This document shows positions 44,004 through 52,044 of a DNA stretch of 64,000 nt, piece after piece. How positions within the stretch are numbered: position 1 is the first letter of the stretch; every line of letters begins with the position of its first letter. A program made the translations under genes and the position numbers. The notes below the pieces were generated by a model. The model was not told where the DNA came from. It did no database searches and saw only the letters and a list, made by a program, of their open reading frames with translations. Origin of the DNA: Planctomycetota bacterium. Lineage in GTDB: Bacteria; Planctomycetota; Phycisphaerae; Phycisphaerales; UBA1924. The stretch is taken from the NCBI GenBank assembly GCA_033763975.1, contig JANRJM010000010.1, forward strand, positions 1 to 64,000. The letters are read 5' to 3'.

Positions 44004-45074
44004 TCAGTGTCCCCCGCCGTGGCTCTCGTCTTTCTTGGCCTTGGCCCCGCCCTTGGGCGGCGCCTTGGCCTTGGCGTGCGAGTCCTTCTTGGCCCCGTGC
44101 GCGTCCTTCTTCGCGCCGTGTCCGTCGTCCTTGGCGTGCGCGTCTTTCTTCGCGCCGTGCCCGTCATCGCCGCCGTGCCCGTCGCCAGCGGGCGCTTCCT
44201 TCGGGGGCGGGTCCGGCACGTGGGGCACGTCGCCAGCGTGAAAATCAAACGCCCCCGCGTGCGCGTGCTGCGGCGCGGGACGCAGGTGCAGCACGTACGC
44301 CCACATGAACAGCCCCAGCGCCAGCGTGTGCACCCCCAGCAGCGCGATCGCCCGCCGCATGAAGGGCGACTTCTTCGCCAGCGGCCTGGCAAACGCCGCC
44401 AGGAATCCCGGCACCGCGCGCGGTGCGCGAGGCTTCACTTCTTCCACCGTCACACGCGCGCGGGGCGTTTCCTCGGGCGCCGCGGGTGCAGGCGTGGGCA
44501 CGGGCGCCGCCACTGGCACGGGCGCCGCGATCGGAACCGGCACCGGCACCGGCGCTGGCTCAGGGGTGGGCGGCGTCTCGGGCACCTGTGCCGCGGGCTC
44601 GGCGGGTGGCGGCGTCACCGGCGGGGCCGTCTCGGCGCCCGCGTCCGGTTCGGCCGGCGCACCCGCGCCGCGGGGCGAGCCCGCGCCGGGCAGAAACGCC
44701 GGCAGTCCTTCTTCCGCCGCCGTCGGCTGCTCCTGCCCGCCGCCCTCGGCCACGGCGAATCGCTCCTGCGGGGCCGGGGCATCGGTCGCCCCGCCGCCAT
44801 TGCCCGCGTGGATGAGCCGCCCGATCTCCTCGGCCAGGGCGGCCGCCTCATCCAGCACTTCGGGCGAGACGTCCGCGGGGATCGAACCGCGTTGCCCGGG
44901 CCCTTCCGCGAGAATGTCCTCGATCTGGCGCGTGAGGTCGTCGGCGATCGCATCGGGGCGCGTCTCGCCCCCGCCCGGCGCGGCCTGCGCCAGCGCGTCG
45001 ATCTCGGCGCCGATCGCGGCCTCGGTGTCGAGGTCTTTCGTCGCGCCGGGTTGGGTGGTGTCCGTGTTGCTCAT
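44004..45074 (-). CDS. Single-pass membrane protein with His/Lys-rich tail
   Basis: 356 residues. Residues 1-235 are disordered, rich in Pro, Ala, Glu and Val, with a PVPVPIAAPVPVAAPVP segment. One membrane helix lies at about 243-262 (AIALLGVHTLALGLFMWAYV). The last 94 residues hold 13 histidines and repeated GHGAKKDAH units, a likely metal-binding surface. No family recognised. GGAG precedes the ATG. Monocistronic, divergent from rsmE. Confidence 0.7.
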   Translation of the reverse strand: MSNTDTTQPGATKDLDTEAAIGAEIDALAQAAPGGGETRPDAIADDLTRQIEDILAEGPGQRGSIPADVSPEVLDEAAALAEEIGRLIHAGNGGGATDAPAPQERFAVAEGGGQEQPTAAEEGLPAFLPGAGSPRGAGAPAEPDAGAETAPPVTPPPAEPAAQVPETPPTPEPAPVPVPVPIAAPVPVAAPVPTPAPAAPEETPRARVTVEEVKPRAPRAVPGFLAAFARPLAKKSPFMRRAIALLGVHTLALGLFMWAYVLHLRPAPQHAHAGAFDFHAGDVPHVPDPPPKEAPAGDGHGGDDGHGAKKDAHAKDDGHGAKKDAHGAKKDSHAKAKAPPKGGAKAKKDESHGGGH

Positions 45075-45192
45075 GCCCGCTCCGCGATCCCTGCGGGATC
45101 TATGTCGTCTCGACACACCCGCCGCTTGGGCCGCCGCCCCGCCCGCACGCCCGAGAATATGGTCACGACCCCGCACCGACCGGAGACCCCGC

Positions 45193-45912
45193 ATGGGCGT
45201 CCACGCCGTGCTGCTCGACCACGCCCCCCGTGCCGGTGACATCGCGCGCATCTCGGGCGACGACGCGCACCACGCCCTGCGCGTGCGACGCCTCGGCGAG
45301 GGCGATCTCCTCGCCCTGCGCGACGGCGCCGGCCTCGTCGGCACGGGCACGATCCTCCGCACCGCCAAGCACGACGGCCTCTGGACCCTCGACGTGCGCG
45401 TCGACGACGCCCGCGTCCTGCCCCCCGAGCAGCCCGCCCTGCACGTGCTCGCCTGCGCGCCCAAGGGCGAGCGCCTCGCCGACATGATCGATGGCCTGTC
45501 GCAGGCCGGGGCCGCCTCGTGGGCCCCGCTCCGCACCGCCCGCTCCATCGTCGACCCGCGTGAAACCAAGCTCGACCGCCTCGCGCGCGTCACCCGCGAG
45601 TCGCTCAAGCAGTGCGGGCGGGCGTGGGCGCTGCGCATCGAGCCCCCCGTCGATCTCCTTGACTTGCGCCGCGACGGCACCCTGGCCGGCGCGATCGTCG
45701 CCGACGCCAGCGGGCCACCCTACGAACGCCGCGGGGGGCCCGCCCTCACGCTCCTCGTGGGCCCCGAGGGCGGTTGGACCCCCGACGAACTCGCCGCCAT
45801 GCGCGACGCCGGCGCCACGCCCGCCTCCTTCGGGCGGCACGTGATGCGCACCGAGGTCGCCGCCGTCGTCGCGGCGGCGTGCGTCATGCACCTCGAACGC
45901 CCCGCCCCATAG
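45193..45912 (+). CDS. rsmE: 16S rRNA uracil-1498 N3-methyltransferase
   Basis: RsmE methylates U1498 of 16S rRNA using S-adenosylmethionine. 239 residues, the usual length. The N-terminal PUA-like domain has DDAHHALRVRRLGEGD. The SPOUT domain has LACAPKGERLADMIDGLSQAG and the C-terminal knot LLVGPEGGWTPDELAAMRDAG...FGRHVMRTEVAAVVAAA, the family signature. GGAG lies 8 nt before the ATG. The toroid protein gene follows 9 nt downstream with its own -10-like box. Confidence 0.93.
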   Translation: MGVHAVLLDHAPRAGDIARISGDDAHHALRVRRLGEGDLLALRDGAGLVGTGTILRTAKHDGLWTLDVRVDDARVLPPEQPALHVLACAPKGERLADMIDGLSQAGAASWAPLRTARSIVDPRETKLDRLARVTRESLKQCGRAWALRIEPPVDLLDLRRDGTLAGAIVADASGPPYERRGGPALTLLVGPEGGWTPDELAAMRDAGATPASFGRHVMRTEVAAVVAAACVMHLERPAP

Positions 45913-45915
45913 CAT
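45910..45915 (+). promoter_or_regulatory. TAGCAT -10 box, leaderless-type
   Basis: TAGCAT overlaps the rsmE stop and lies 6 nt before the ATG at 45922. Confidence 0.4.
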
Positions 45916-45921
45916 GCGCCT

Positions 45922-47550
45922 ATGACACGCGCCGCCACCCTCGTCGCCTGCGTACTCGCCGCCGCCACCCCGACGCTCGCCCAGCCCGCCCCGCCGCCCG
46001 CCCAGCACGGGGCACCGGCCCCCGCCCACCCCGACGCCGCGGCCCTTGCGTCACGCACCATCGAGTTCCTGCGCTCCAGGCAGGACCCCGCGAGCGGCGG
46101 CTGGAACGTCGCGCCCGGGCGGCCCGTCTTCCCCGCCATCACCGCCCTCGTCGTGCAGGGCATGCTCGCCAACGGCGTCGACCCCGCCGACCCCGCCGTC
46201 GCGCGGGGCGTCGCCTTCCTGCTCTCCCGCCAGCAGCCCGACGGCGGGATCTACGACTCCATCCTGCCCTCGTACAACACCGCCATCTCGCTCGCCGCCC
46301 TCGCGCGCATCCCCGCCCCGGACGCGAAACTCAAGGACGCCATCGCCCGGGCCCAGACCTTCCTGAAGGGCCTGCAATACGGCGAGGGCGCCGTGACGCG
46401 CGACGGCGCCGTCGACGCCGCCGAGGCCGTCGATCGCTCGCACCCGTACTACGGCGGCTGGGGCTACGGCAACCACGGCCGCCCGGACATGTCGAACACG
46501 TCCTTCGCGGTCGAGGCCCTGCGCGTCTCGGGCCTGCCCGAGACCGACCCCGCCTTCCGCCGCGCGCTCGTCTTCCTGCAGCGCTGCCAGATGCAGCACA
46601 CCGCGCCCGACGGCACGGTGATCAACGACTCGCCCTTCGCGGCGGGCAGCACCCAGGGCGGGTTCATCTACGCCACCAGCATCAACAAGGACCAGGTCGG
46701 CAGCGGGCAGACCAACGCCGGCGAGATCACCGAGAGCCTCTCGGGCCCGCCCGGGCTCGCCGCCCGCGTGCGCCTCACGAAGAAGGAGGGCGACAAGCCC
46801 GTCACGCTCACCCGCGACGAGGTCCGCGCCCGCGTGTCGAAGGCCATCGCCGACGCGAACACGCCCGCGCTGCGCACCATCGGCGAGACCTGCGTCATCA
46901 CCTTCAACCAGGGCTTCACGGGCGCCGGCGGGAGCGACTTCGAGATCCGCTGCGGCTTGACCGACGAGAAACTCTTCGGGAGCCTCGTCGCCCAGGCCTT
47001 CACCGATCTGTCCGACGCGCCCGTCGAGGTCAGGAAGGTCGCGCACTGGCAGGGCGAAAGCCGCCTGCGCGCCTACGGCTCCATGACGTACTCGGGCTTC
47101 AAGAGCTACCTGTACGCCGGGCTCACGCCGACCGACCCGCGCGTCATCGCGGCCAAGGACTGGATCCGCCGCAACTACACGCTCGACGAAAACCCCGGCG
47201 TGGGCACCGACGGGCTGTATTACTACCTGCTCGTCTTCGCCCGCGCGCTCGGCGCGACCGGCGACGATGTCGTGATGACGCTGCCCGCGCAGGATGTCCC
47301 GACGGCCCGACCGGCCGACGGCCGCACACCCGGCTCGCCCGCGACCCCTGATTCGTCCGCATCACCCGGCAACAGCGCGGCGTCCGGTCAGGCCGCGCCC
47401 CGCCGCTGGCGCGACGACCTCGTCGCCCGCCTCGCCACCCTCGCGCAGCCCGACGGCTCGATGACGCCCGTCGACGACCGCTGGATGGAGAACGACCCGG
47501 TGCTCATCAGCGCCTACGCGCTCAACGCCCTGGGCGAGGCGCGGAAGTAG
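45922..47550 (+). CDS. Exported prenyltransferase/squalene-cyclase-like toroid protein
   Basis: 542 residues. The signal peptide is ATLVACVLAAATPTLAQ. It has several alpha/alpha toroid repeats (AITALVVQGMLANGVDPADPAVARGVAFLLSRQQPDGGIYD, NTSFAVEALRVSGLPETDPAFRRALVFLQRCQ, a C-terminal DLVARLATLAQPDGSM...SAYALNALGEA). The catalytic DXDD motif of triterpene cyclases is absent, so it is not a cyclase. A loop of about 110 residues (270-380) separates the repeats. Proteins of this type are frequent in planctomycetes and their role is unknown. Confidence 0.8.
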   Translation: MTRAATLVACVLAAATPTLAQPAPPPAQHGAPAPAHPDAAALASRTIEFLRSRQDPASGGWNVAPGRPVFPAITALVVQGMLANGVDPADPAVARGVAFLLSRQQPDGGIYDSILPSYNTAISLAALARIPAPDAKLKDAIARAQTFLKGLQYGEGAVTRDGAVDAAEAVDRSHPYYGGWGYGNHGRPDMSNTSFAVEALRVSGLPETDPAFRRALVFLQRCQMQHTAPDGTVINDSPFAAGSTQGGFIYATSINKDQVGSGQTNAGEITESLSGPPGLAARVRLTKKEGDKPVTLTRDEVRARVSKAIADANTPALRTIGETCVITFNQGFTGAGGSDFEIRCGLTDEKLFGSLVAQAFTDLSDAPVEVRKVAHWQGESRLRAYGSMTYSGFKSYLYAGLTPTDPRVIAAKDWIRRNYTLDENPGVGTDGLYYYLLVFARALGATGDDVVMTLPAQDVPTARPADGRTPGSPATPDSSASPGNSAASGQAAPRRWRDDLVARLATLAQPDGSMTPVDDRWMENDPVLISAYALNALGEARK

Positions 47551-47555
47551 CGGGG

Positions 47556-47981
47556 CTACTTGCTCTTGCCGAGCTTCTTCTGTACGCGCAGGATGTCGCG
47601 CTCGTACTTGGCCTTGTCGTCCAGCAGGTTGGCCTGCTTGTACGCCGACTCGGCGTCCGCCAGCGCGCCCAGCATCTCGCACGCGACCCCGAGCGCGTGG
47701 TACGCGTTCCGGCGCGAGTTGCCGTCGGTGCGGGCAACCGCCGATTCGAACGACTTGCGCGCGTCGGCGTAGTCTCGCGCCGTCATCTGCCTGATGCCGA
47801 TCGCGAGATCGCCCTCCTCGGAGTACGAGCACAGCGTCGTCGGCACGGTGTCGCCGTCGTGCGGCACCTCGACCGTTGTCTCGACAGCGCACTTGTCCAG
47901 CACATAGCGGTTCGTCGCCGCGCACGACGCGACCAGCGCCGCCACCATCAACGCACTTCCCACACCCGTCCCACGCATCAT
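47556..47981 (-). CDS. Small TPR-containing lipoprotein
   Basis: 141 residues. Signal MMRGTGVGSALMVAALVASC with lipobox VASC. The mature part has a disordered Cys-containing region followed by about two TPR-like helical hairpins (DYADARKSFESAVARTDGNSRRNAYHALGVACEML, GALADAESAYKQANLLDDKAKYER). GGGAGGATGTC precedes the start; an adjacent ATG at 47978 is equally possible. Its stop is 5 nt from the toroid protein stop (convergent). Confidence 0.8.
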   Translation of the reverse strand: MMRGTGVGSALMVAALVASCAATNRYVLDKCAVETTVEVPHDGDTVPTTLCSYSEEGDLAIGIRQMTARDYADARKSFESAVARTDGNSRRNAYHALGVACEMLGALADAESAYKQANLLDDKAKYERDILRVQKKLGKSK

Positions 47982-48029
47982 GACATCCTCCCGCATCTGA
48001 CGCCGCCGCGCGGCGTCCTCATGAGTTGA

Positions 48030-49980
48030 TCATTTCGCCGGGCCGGGGTCAACTCCGACCGCCTCCCGAAGCGTTCGGACCGCCCCGTCCGCCTTGTCCA
48101 GCGCCCGCGCGATCGCGTTCTTCCGCCCGTCCTTCGTCGCTTCACGCAGCTCTTTCTTCAGCACGTCGCGCAACGCCGCCGAGCCCCGCAAGATCTCCGC
48201 CTCGCTGGACGTTCCCTTCGCCAGCCGCTCCAGCACCGGGAGCGACGCGATCCACTCGTCGCACAGCTCGCGCGGCTTGAGCGTGTCGCGGTAGTCGTTC
48301 TTCGCCGCCATCGTGTCGTACAACGCGCGCACCCGCCGCCCGCGCTCCTCGATCTGGCGCATCGCTTCCGCGACCGTCGTCGCGTCGCGCGCGCGCGCGT
48401 CGCCAAAGAGCGATCCCAGGAGTGTTCCGCCCGATACCCCGCCCCCGCCGCTTCCTCCGTCCCCGCCGCCCCCGCCGGTCCGCCCCGTGAGCGCGCCCAG
48501 TACGTCCACCACCGAGATTGTCTGGTTCGGGTTCGCCTGCAAGCGCTGGCGCAGCGCGTCCATCTCCTGCGGCAGGCTCCCGAAGATCGCCCGCGCCGCC
48601 TCCTCGTTCTTCTCCGTCCCCACGCCGTCTCGATAGAACTTCCCGAGCTCGACCTGCCCGGTGCCCTCCTGCTGGTTCGCCGCCTCGGTCGCCCACATCA
48701 ACGCCGCCTGCTCGTCCTGCGTCGTTCCCAGCCCCTTGGACTGCATGATCGCCACCAGCGTCATCGCGCGCGGGTCGCCCGCCGACGCACGCCGCAGGTT
48801 CTCGTCGTACGTCCGCTTCCAGTCCCGCGGCTCGCGCCCGCCCGTCCCCGCGTCGCCCGGTGCCGCCGCCTCGCCCGGCTCGGGCGCTTCCACGGCGTCG
48901 GCGTACACCGCCTGAAACTCCTCGTCGCTCACCGGCTCGGCGCCCCGCGCCCCCCCCCCGGCGCGGGCCGCGTCCCGCCCCGCGCCCCCGCCCGTCGGCG
49001 GCGCCCTCGCCCTCCTGGGCATCGTCCGACGCGAGGCGTGCTTCGGTCTCGCGCGCGGTCACCGGGATCATCACGATCTCGCCCTTGTACTGGCTCAGAT
49101 GGCGCAGCAGCGGGTTGAGTTCGCGCCCCTCCTGCTGCGCGAGCTGGAGCACCTCGTCGCGCACGTCGACGAACACCTCCGTCGCCGACGCCATCGACCT
49201 GTTCTCCGCGTGCTGCCGCAGCACCTTCAGCAGGCCCGCCGTAAACGCCCCGTTTCTCCCGCCCCGTGGCTCGAACGCCAGTTCATCGTGCGTGCCCGCC
49301 GTGATGGCGACGCGGGACTTGTCCTCGGCCAACTTGCGGTACGTGTCGTGCCGGGACTCCTTCTTCTGCCCGCGCGGCAGGGCGGCGAACCCGCTGAAGC
49401 AGCAGTCCATCAGCAGCAGGATGTGCCGCCCCTTCTGTTCTTCCCACTTCTCACCCACCTTCTTCCCGCGCACGCGCTGGGCGAGATCGCCCATGGAATA
49501 CAGCACCGTGCTGTACGCCTCGTGCGACTCCGCCGAGGGCTTGGCCGCCACTCCGCCCGGCGTCAGATACCCCTCGTACGTCCAGGGGTCGCCCGACGCC
49601 TTGCGGAACTGCTTCCGCACGCCGTGCCCGGAGTAGAAGATCACCAGCACGTCGCTCGCCCCGAGCGATTCGAGCGCGCCGGTGATGGCGCCGTCGATCG
49701 CGTCCCGCGTGGCGTTGCTCGCGCCGATCAGGCGGGTCACCTCGAACCCGTACTGCTTCTCCAGGCAGTCGGCCACGTCCGTCGCGTCTGTCTCCGCCAG
49801 CCGGAGGTTCTCGCCGAACCACCCCGCGTCCTTGCACACCTGCGTGTACTCGTTCACGCCGATGCAGATCGCCAGCCGGCGCGCGTACAGCCGAGGTGGG
49901 TCGTCCCCCCGCATCCCCAGGCACGCCAGCACCAGCACGAGCAGCGCCGTCGCCCGCAGCATCGTCCCGCCCCGCCTCAC
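48030..49980 (-). CDS. Exported caspase-family protein with Sel1-like C-terminus, frameshifted at a G10 run
   Basis: Read from GTG 49980, which overlaps the upstream TGA (GTGA). The N-terminus (RATALLVLVLACLG) is a signal or lipobox segment. Residues 32-300 form a peptidase C14 (caspase-like) domain: RRLAICIGVNEYTQ, catalytic His119 in FYSGHGV and catalytic Cys194 in MDCCFSGFAALP. The frame runs into a low-complexity linker at about 49000, where the coding strand has ten G (48950-48959). After the run the Sel1-like C-terminus (DPRAMTLVAIMQSKGLGTTQDEQAALMWATEAA, GTGQVELGKFYRDGVGTEKNEEAARAIF) continues in the other frame to 48030. Nine G would join the two into one protein of about 650 residues; as read, the frame continues as junk to 48142. 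Confidence 0.8.
48950..48959. repeat. Run of ten G (coding strand) at the caspase frame switch
   Basis: Ten consecutive C on the given strand, inside the low-complexity linker of the caspase gene. A change of one base restores the reading frame. This is the longest homopolymer I noticed in the window. It is either a slippage hot spot that switches the C-terminus on and off, or a sequencing error. Confidence 0.85.
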
Positions 49981-50834
49981 AGCGGCACCCCGATCGGCTC
50001 ACGCACGCCGACGGTCTTGCCCACGACGCTCACGCTCGACGAACGCAGACGCTTCACCACGTCGCCGATGCGGTTCGCCCAGTCCTCGACCACCCGCTCC
50101 GCCTGCGAGTCCTTGATCGCGGAGCCCTTCGAAGATCCCTTCGGAAAAACCCAGTCCCACGGCATCGCCGCTCGGTCGTTCCACGCGATCTCCCGGAACT
50201 CCGGGATCGTCACCCCGCTGTTCACCGGCGTAAACGCCTCGCGCAGCCGGTCCGGCGTCACTTCTCCCGGCTTCGCGGTCACGATCAGGAACGTGTGCGC
50301 CCCCGCGCATTGCAGCGTTCCGTCGAACTGCACGCGCTGCCGAGGCGGCGAATCGCCCCGCTCGATGAACGGCGGCTCCCCAGAGCACATGTACACCAGG
50401 AATACGTCCGCCTCGACGTCCCCCTCGTCCTTCGTCACGATCACCCGCCACTCCGTCCCGATGTCGAACTCGCCCGCCGTCCCGCTGCGCTCCTCGAAGC
50501 GGGGGTTCGCGCTCGCGTCGCGCGCCCCGGGGGCGGCGTACACGACCTGCACTCCCGGCGGGTTCAGCGTCGAGACCATCGCCCCGCGCACCCCGCGCAC
50601 CAACGCCGGAACGTCCACCGCGATCCCGATGAACAGCCCGACCGCGCACAGAAGCCCGTAGACCCGCACCCGGCTCGGGAGTCCGCTCTGGCCCCCTGCG
50701 CCGGTCGTCTCGCGCCCGCCGCTCGGAGCGCTCCCGCTCCCGCCCTCGCCGCCCGTCCCATCCGGGACGCCCGACGCGGCCGTGACGCCCCCAGGTACGG
50801 GTGTTCCCCCGTGTTGGCCTTCGGTCTCCGCCAT
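49977..50834 (-). CDS. Single-pass membrane protein in the caspase operon
   Basis: 285 residues. A disordered Gly/Ser/Thr N-terminus of about 55 residues precedes a membrane helix (VYGLLCAVGLFIGIAVDVPAL). A beta-rich extracytoplasmic domain follows (VIVTKDEGDVEADVFLVYMCSGEPPF, THTFLIV-like ...AGAHTFLIVTAKPG) with two Cys about 40 apart that could form a disulfide. It ends with a helical tail (AERVVEDWANRIGDVVKRLRSSSVSVVGKTV). The start at 50834 follows GGAGGTGGGG. Its stop overlaps the caspase GTG by 4 nt, so the two proteins are made together. No known family. Confidence 0.7.
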   Translation of the reverse strand: MAETEGQHGGTPVPGGVTAASGVPDGTGGEGGSGSAPSGGRETTGAGGQSGLPSRVRVYGLLCAVGLFIGIAVDVPALVRGVRGAMVSTLNPPGVQVVYAAPGARDASANPRFEERSGTAGEFDIGTEWRVIVTKDEGDVEADVFLVYMCSGEPPFIERGDSPPRQRVQFDGTLQCAGAHTFLIVTAKPGEVTPDRLREAFTPVNSGVTIPEFREIAWNDRAAMPWDWVFPKGSSKGSAIKDSQAERVVEDWANRIGDVVKRLRSSSVSVVGKTVGVREPIGVPL

Positions 50835-50942
50835 GCCCCACCTCCGCCGGCTCGCCCGACGCGGGACCTGCGCGCCCGCGGGCTGTTCTCGCGCCTTCCT
50901 CCCGGCTCCGTCCGATCCACTACCCCGCGCCGCCATCCTTAC

Positions 50943-51605
50943 TCAGCGCAGATCCACCTCGCCGACGGAAGTCGGCACGTCAAACTCCGCCGCCGTCTGT
51001 CGCTTCACCTCTTCTACGGAAACTCCCGGCGCCAGTTCTCGCAGCGCGAACCGCTTCTTCGCCCGGTCCATCTCCAGCACGCACAGGTCCGTGATCAGCA
51101 GGTCCACGCACCCCCGCCCCGTCAGCGGCAGCGTGCACGCCTTCACCACCTTGCTCTGCCCCTTCGCCGTGTGCTCCATCACCACCACCACCCGGCGCAC
51201 CCCGGCCACCAAATCCATCGCCCCGCCCATCCCCTTCACCATCTTCCCCGGGATCATCCAGTTCGCCAGGTCCCCCTCCTGGCTCACCTGCATCGCCCCC
51301 AGAATGCACAGGTCGATGTGCCCGCCCCGGATCATCCCGAACGAATCGCTCGACGAAAAGAACGACGCACCCGTCCGGGCCGTCACGAGCTGCTTCCCCG
51401 CGTTGATCAGGTCCGGGTCGATCTCCCGCTCACGCGGGAACGGCCCGATCCCCAACAGCCCGTTCTCCGATTGCAGCCACACGTCCATCCCCGGCGGCAC
51501 ATAGTTCGCCACCAGCGTCGGAATCCCGATGCCGAGGTTCACGATGTACCCGTCACGCAGTTCGCGCGACGCACGCAGGGCCAGTTGCTCTCGGGTCAGG
51601 GGCAT
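50943..51605 (-). CDS. 3-oxoacid CoA-transferase, subunit B
   Basis: Beta subunit of the acetoacetate/succinyl-CoA transferase type, which moves CoA between carboxylic acids. 220 residues. The catalytic glutamate motif is [12 protein letters not shown]. Other segments match the family: [72 protein letters not shown]. The alpha subunit, normally adjacent, is not found in the window on either side, so this is an orphan copy whose partner is encoded elsewhere. TAGAAT lies exactly 6 nt before the ATG (leaderless-type). Confidence 0.92.
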   Translation of the reverse strand: MPLTREQLALRASRELRDGYIVNLGIGIPTLVANYVPPGMDVWLQSENGLLGIGPFPREREIDPDLINAGKQLVTARTGASFFSSSDSFGMIRGGHIDLCILGAMQVSQEGDLANWMIPGKMVKGMGGAMDLVAGVRRVVVVMEHTAKGQSKVVKACTLPLTGRGCVDLLITDLCVLEMDRAKKRFALRELAPGVSVEEVKRQTAAEFDVPTSVGEVDLR

Positions 51606-51611
51606 GCCGGG

Positions 51612-51617
51612 ATTCTA
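51612..51617 (-). promoter_or_regulatory. TAGAAT -10 box of the CoA-transferase gene
   Basis: On the minus strand TAGAAT, 6 nt (CCCGGC), then ATG at 51605. Closest to the TATAAT consensus among the leaderless-type boxes. Confidence 0.5.
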
Positions 51618-51693
51618 CCGGAAGTCCCCCGCCCCGGAACCCCGACGCCCGGCCGGCCTCCCGCCCGCTCCGCGCTCGGTACAAGCCCTCTGT

Positions 51694-51721
51694 ACGAGCC
51701 CGACGCGCCAGCGAGGGTCTG
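51694..51721 (+). repeat. Dispersed TACGAGCCCGACGCGC repeat
   Basis: TACGAGCCCGACGCGCCAGC begins at 51694, preceded by a decayed copy (TACAAGCCCTC) at 51681. It lies in the 439-bp gap between the CoA-transferase gene and the 52045-53175 gene. The rest of 51722-51930 shows no gene. Confidence 0.7.
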
Positions 51722-51932
51722 TCTCGATCCTCCTCCTCGATGGAGGTGGCGAGTCTTCGCGCCGGAGGGGGCTTCGCCGCTTCGGCATGCTTCCTCGCGC
51801 CTGCCACGCCGCTCGCGGGCCATCAGGGGTGGCGCCTTTCAGGCCCCGTGTCTTGACGTCCGGCGCGCACGCTTCGCGTCAGCACGGTTCGAGCCGCGTG
51901 TTTGCCCTCACGCCTCATGCCGCATGCCTCAT

Positions 51933-52040
51933 GGCTTCCCCCTCCCCGCCGCGACGCGGCGGGGAGAGGGAAGCCGGGGGTCGCCGCGCAGCGGCACCCC
52001 CGGACACGTCGCGCCTCGCACGCGCACCGCACAGCGGTGC
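51933..52040. repeat. Three consecutive hairpins
   Basis: First, 51933-51975: two 8- and 11-bp arms (GGCTTCCC...GGGAAGCC and CTCCCCGCCGC/GCGGCGGGGAG) with one mismatch, 19 bp in all, loop GAC. Second, 51974-52003: CCGGGGGT and GCCGC against GCGGC and ACCCCCGG, with one bulged C. Third, 52024-52040: GCACCGC-ACA-GCGGTGC, perfect. The last lies just after the stop of the 52045-53175 gene. No T-runs. Confidence 0.7.
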
Positions 52041-52044
52041 AGCA

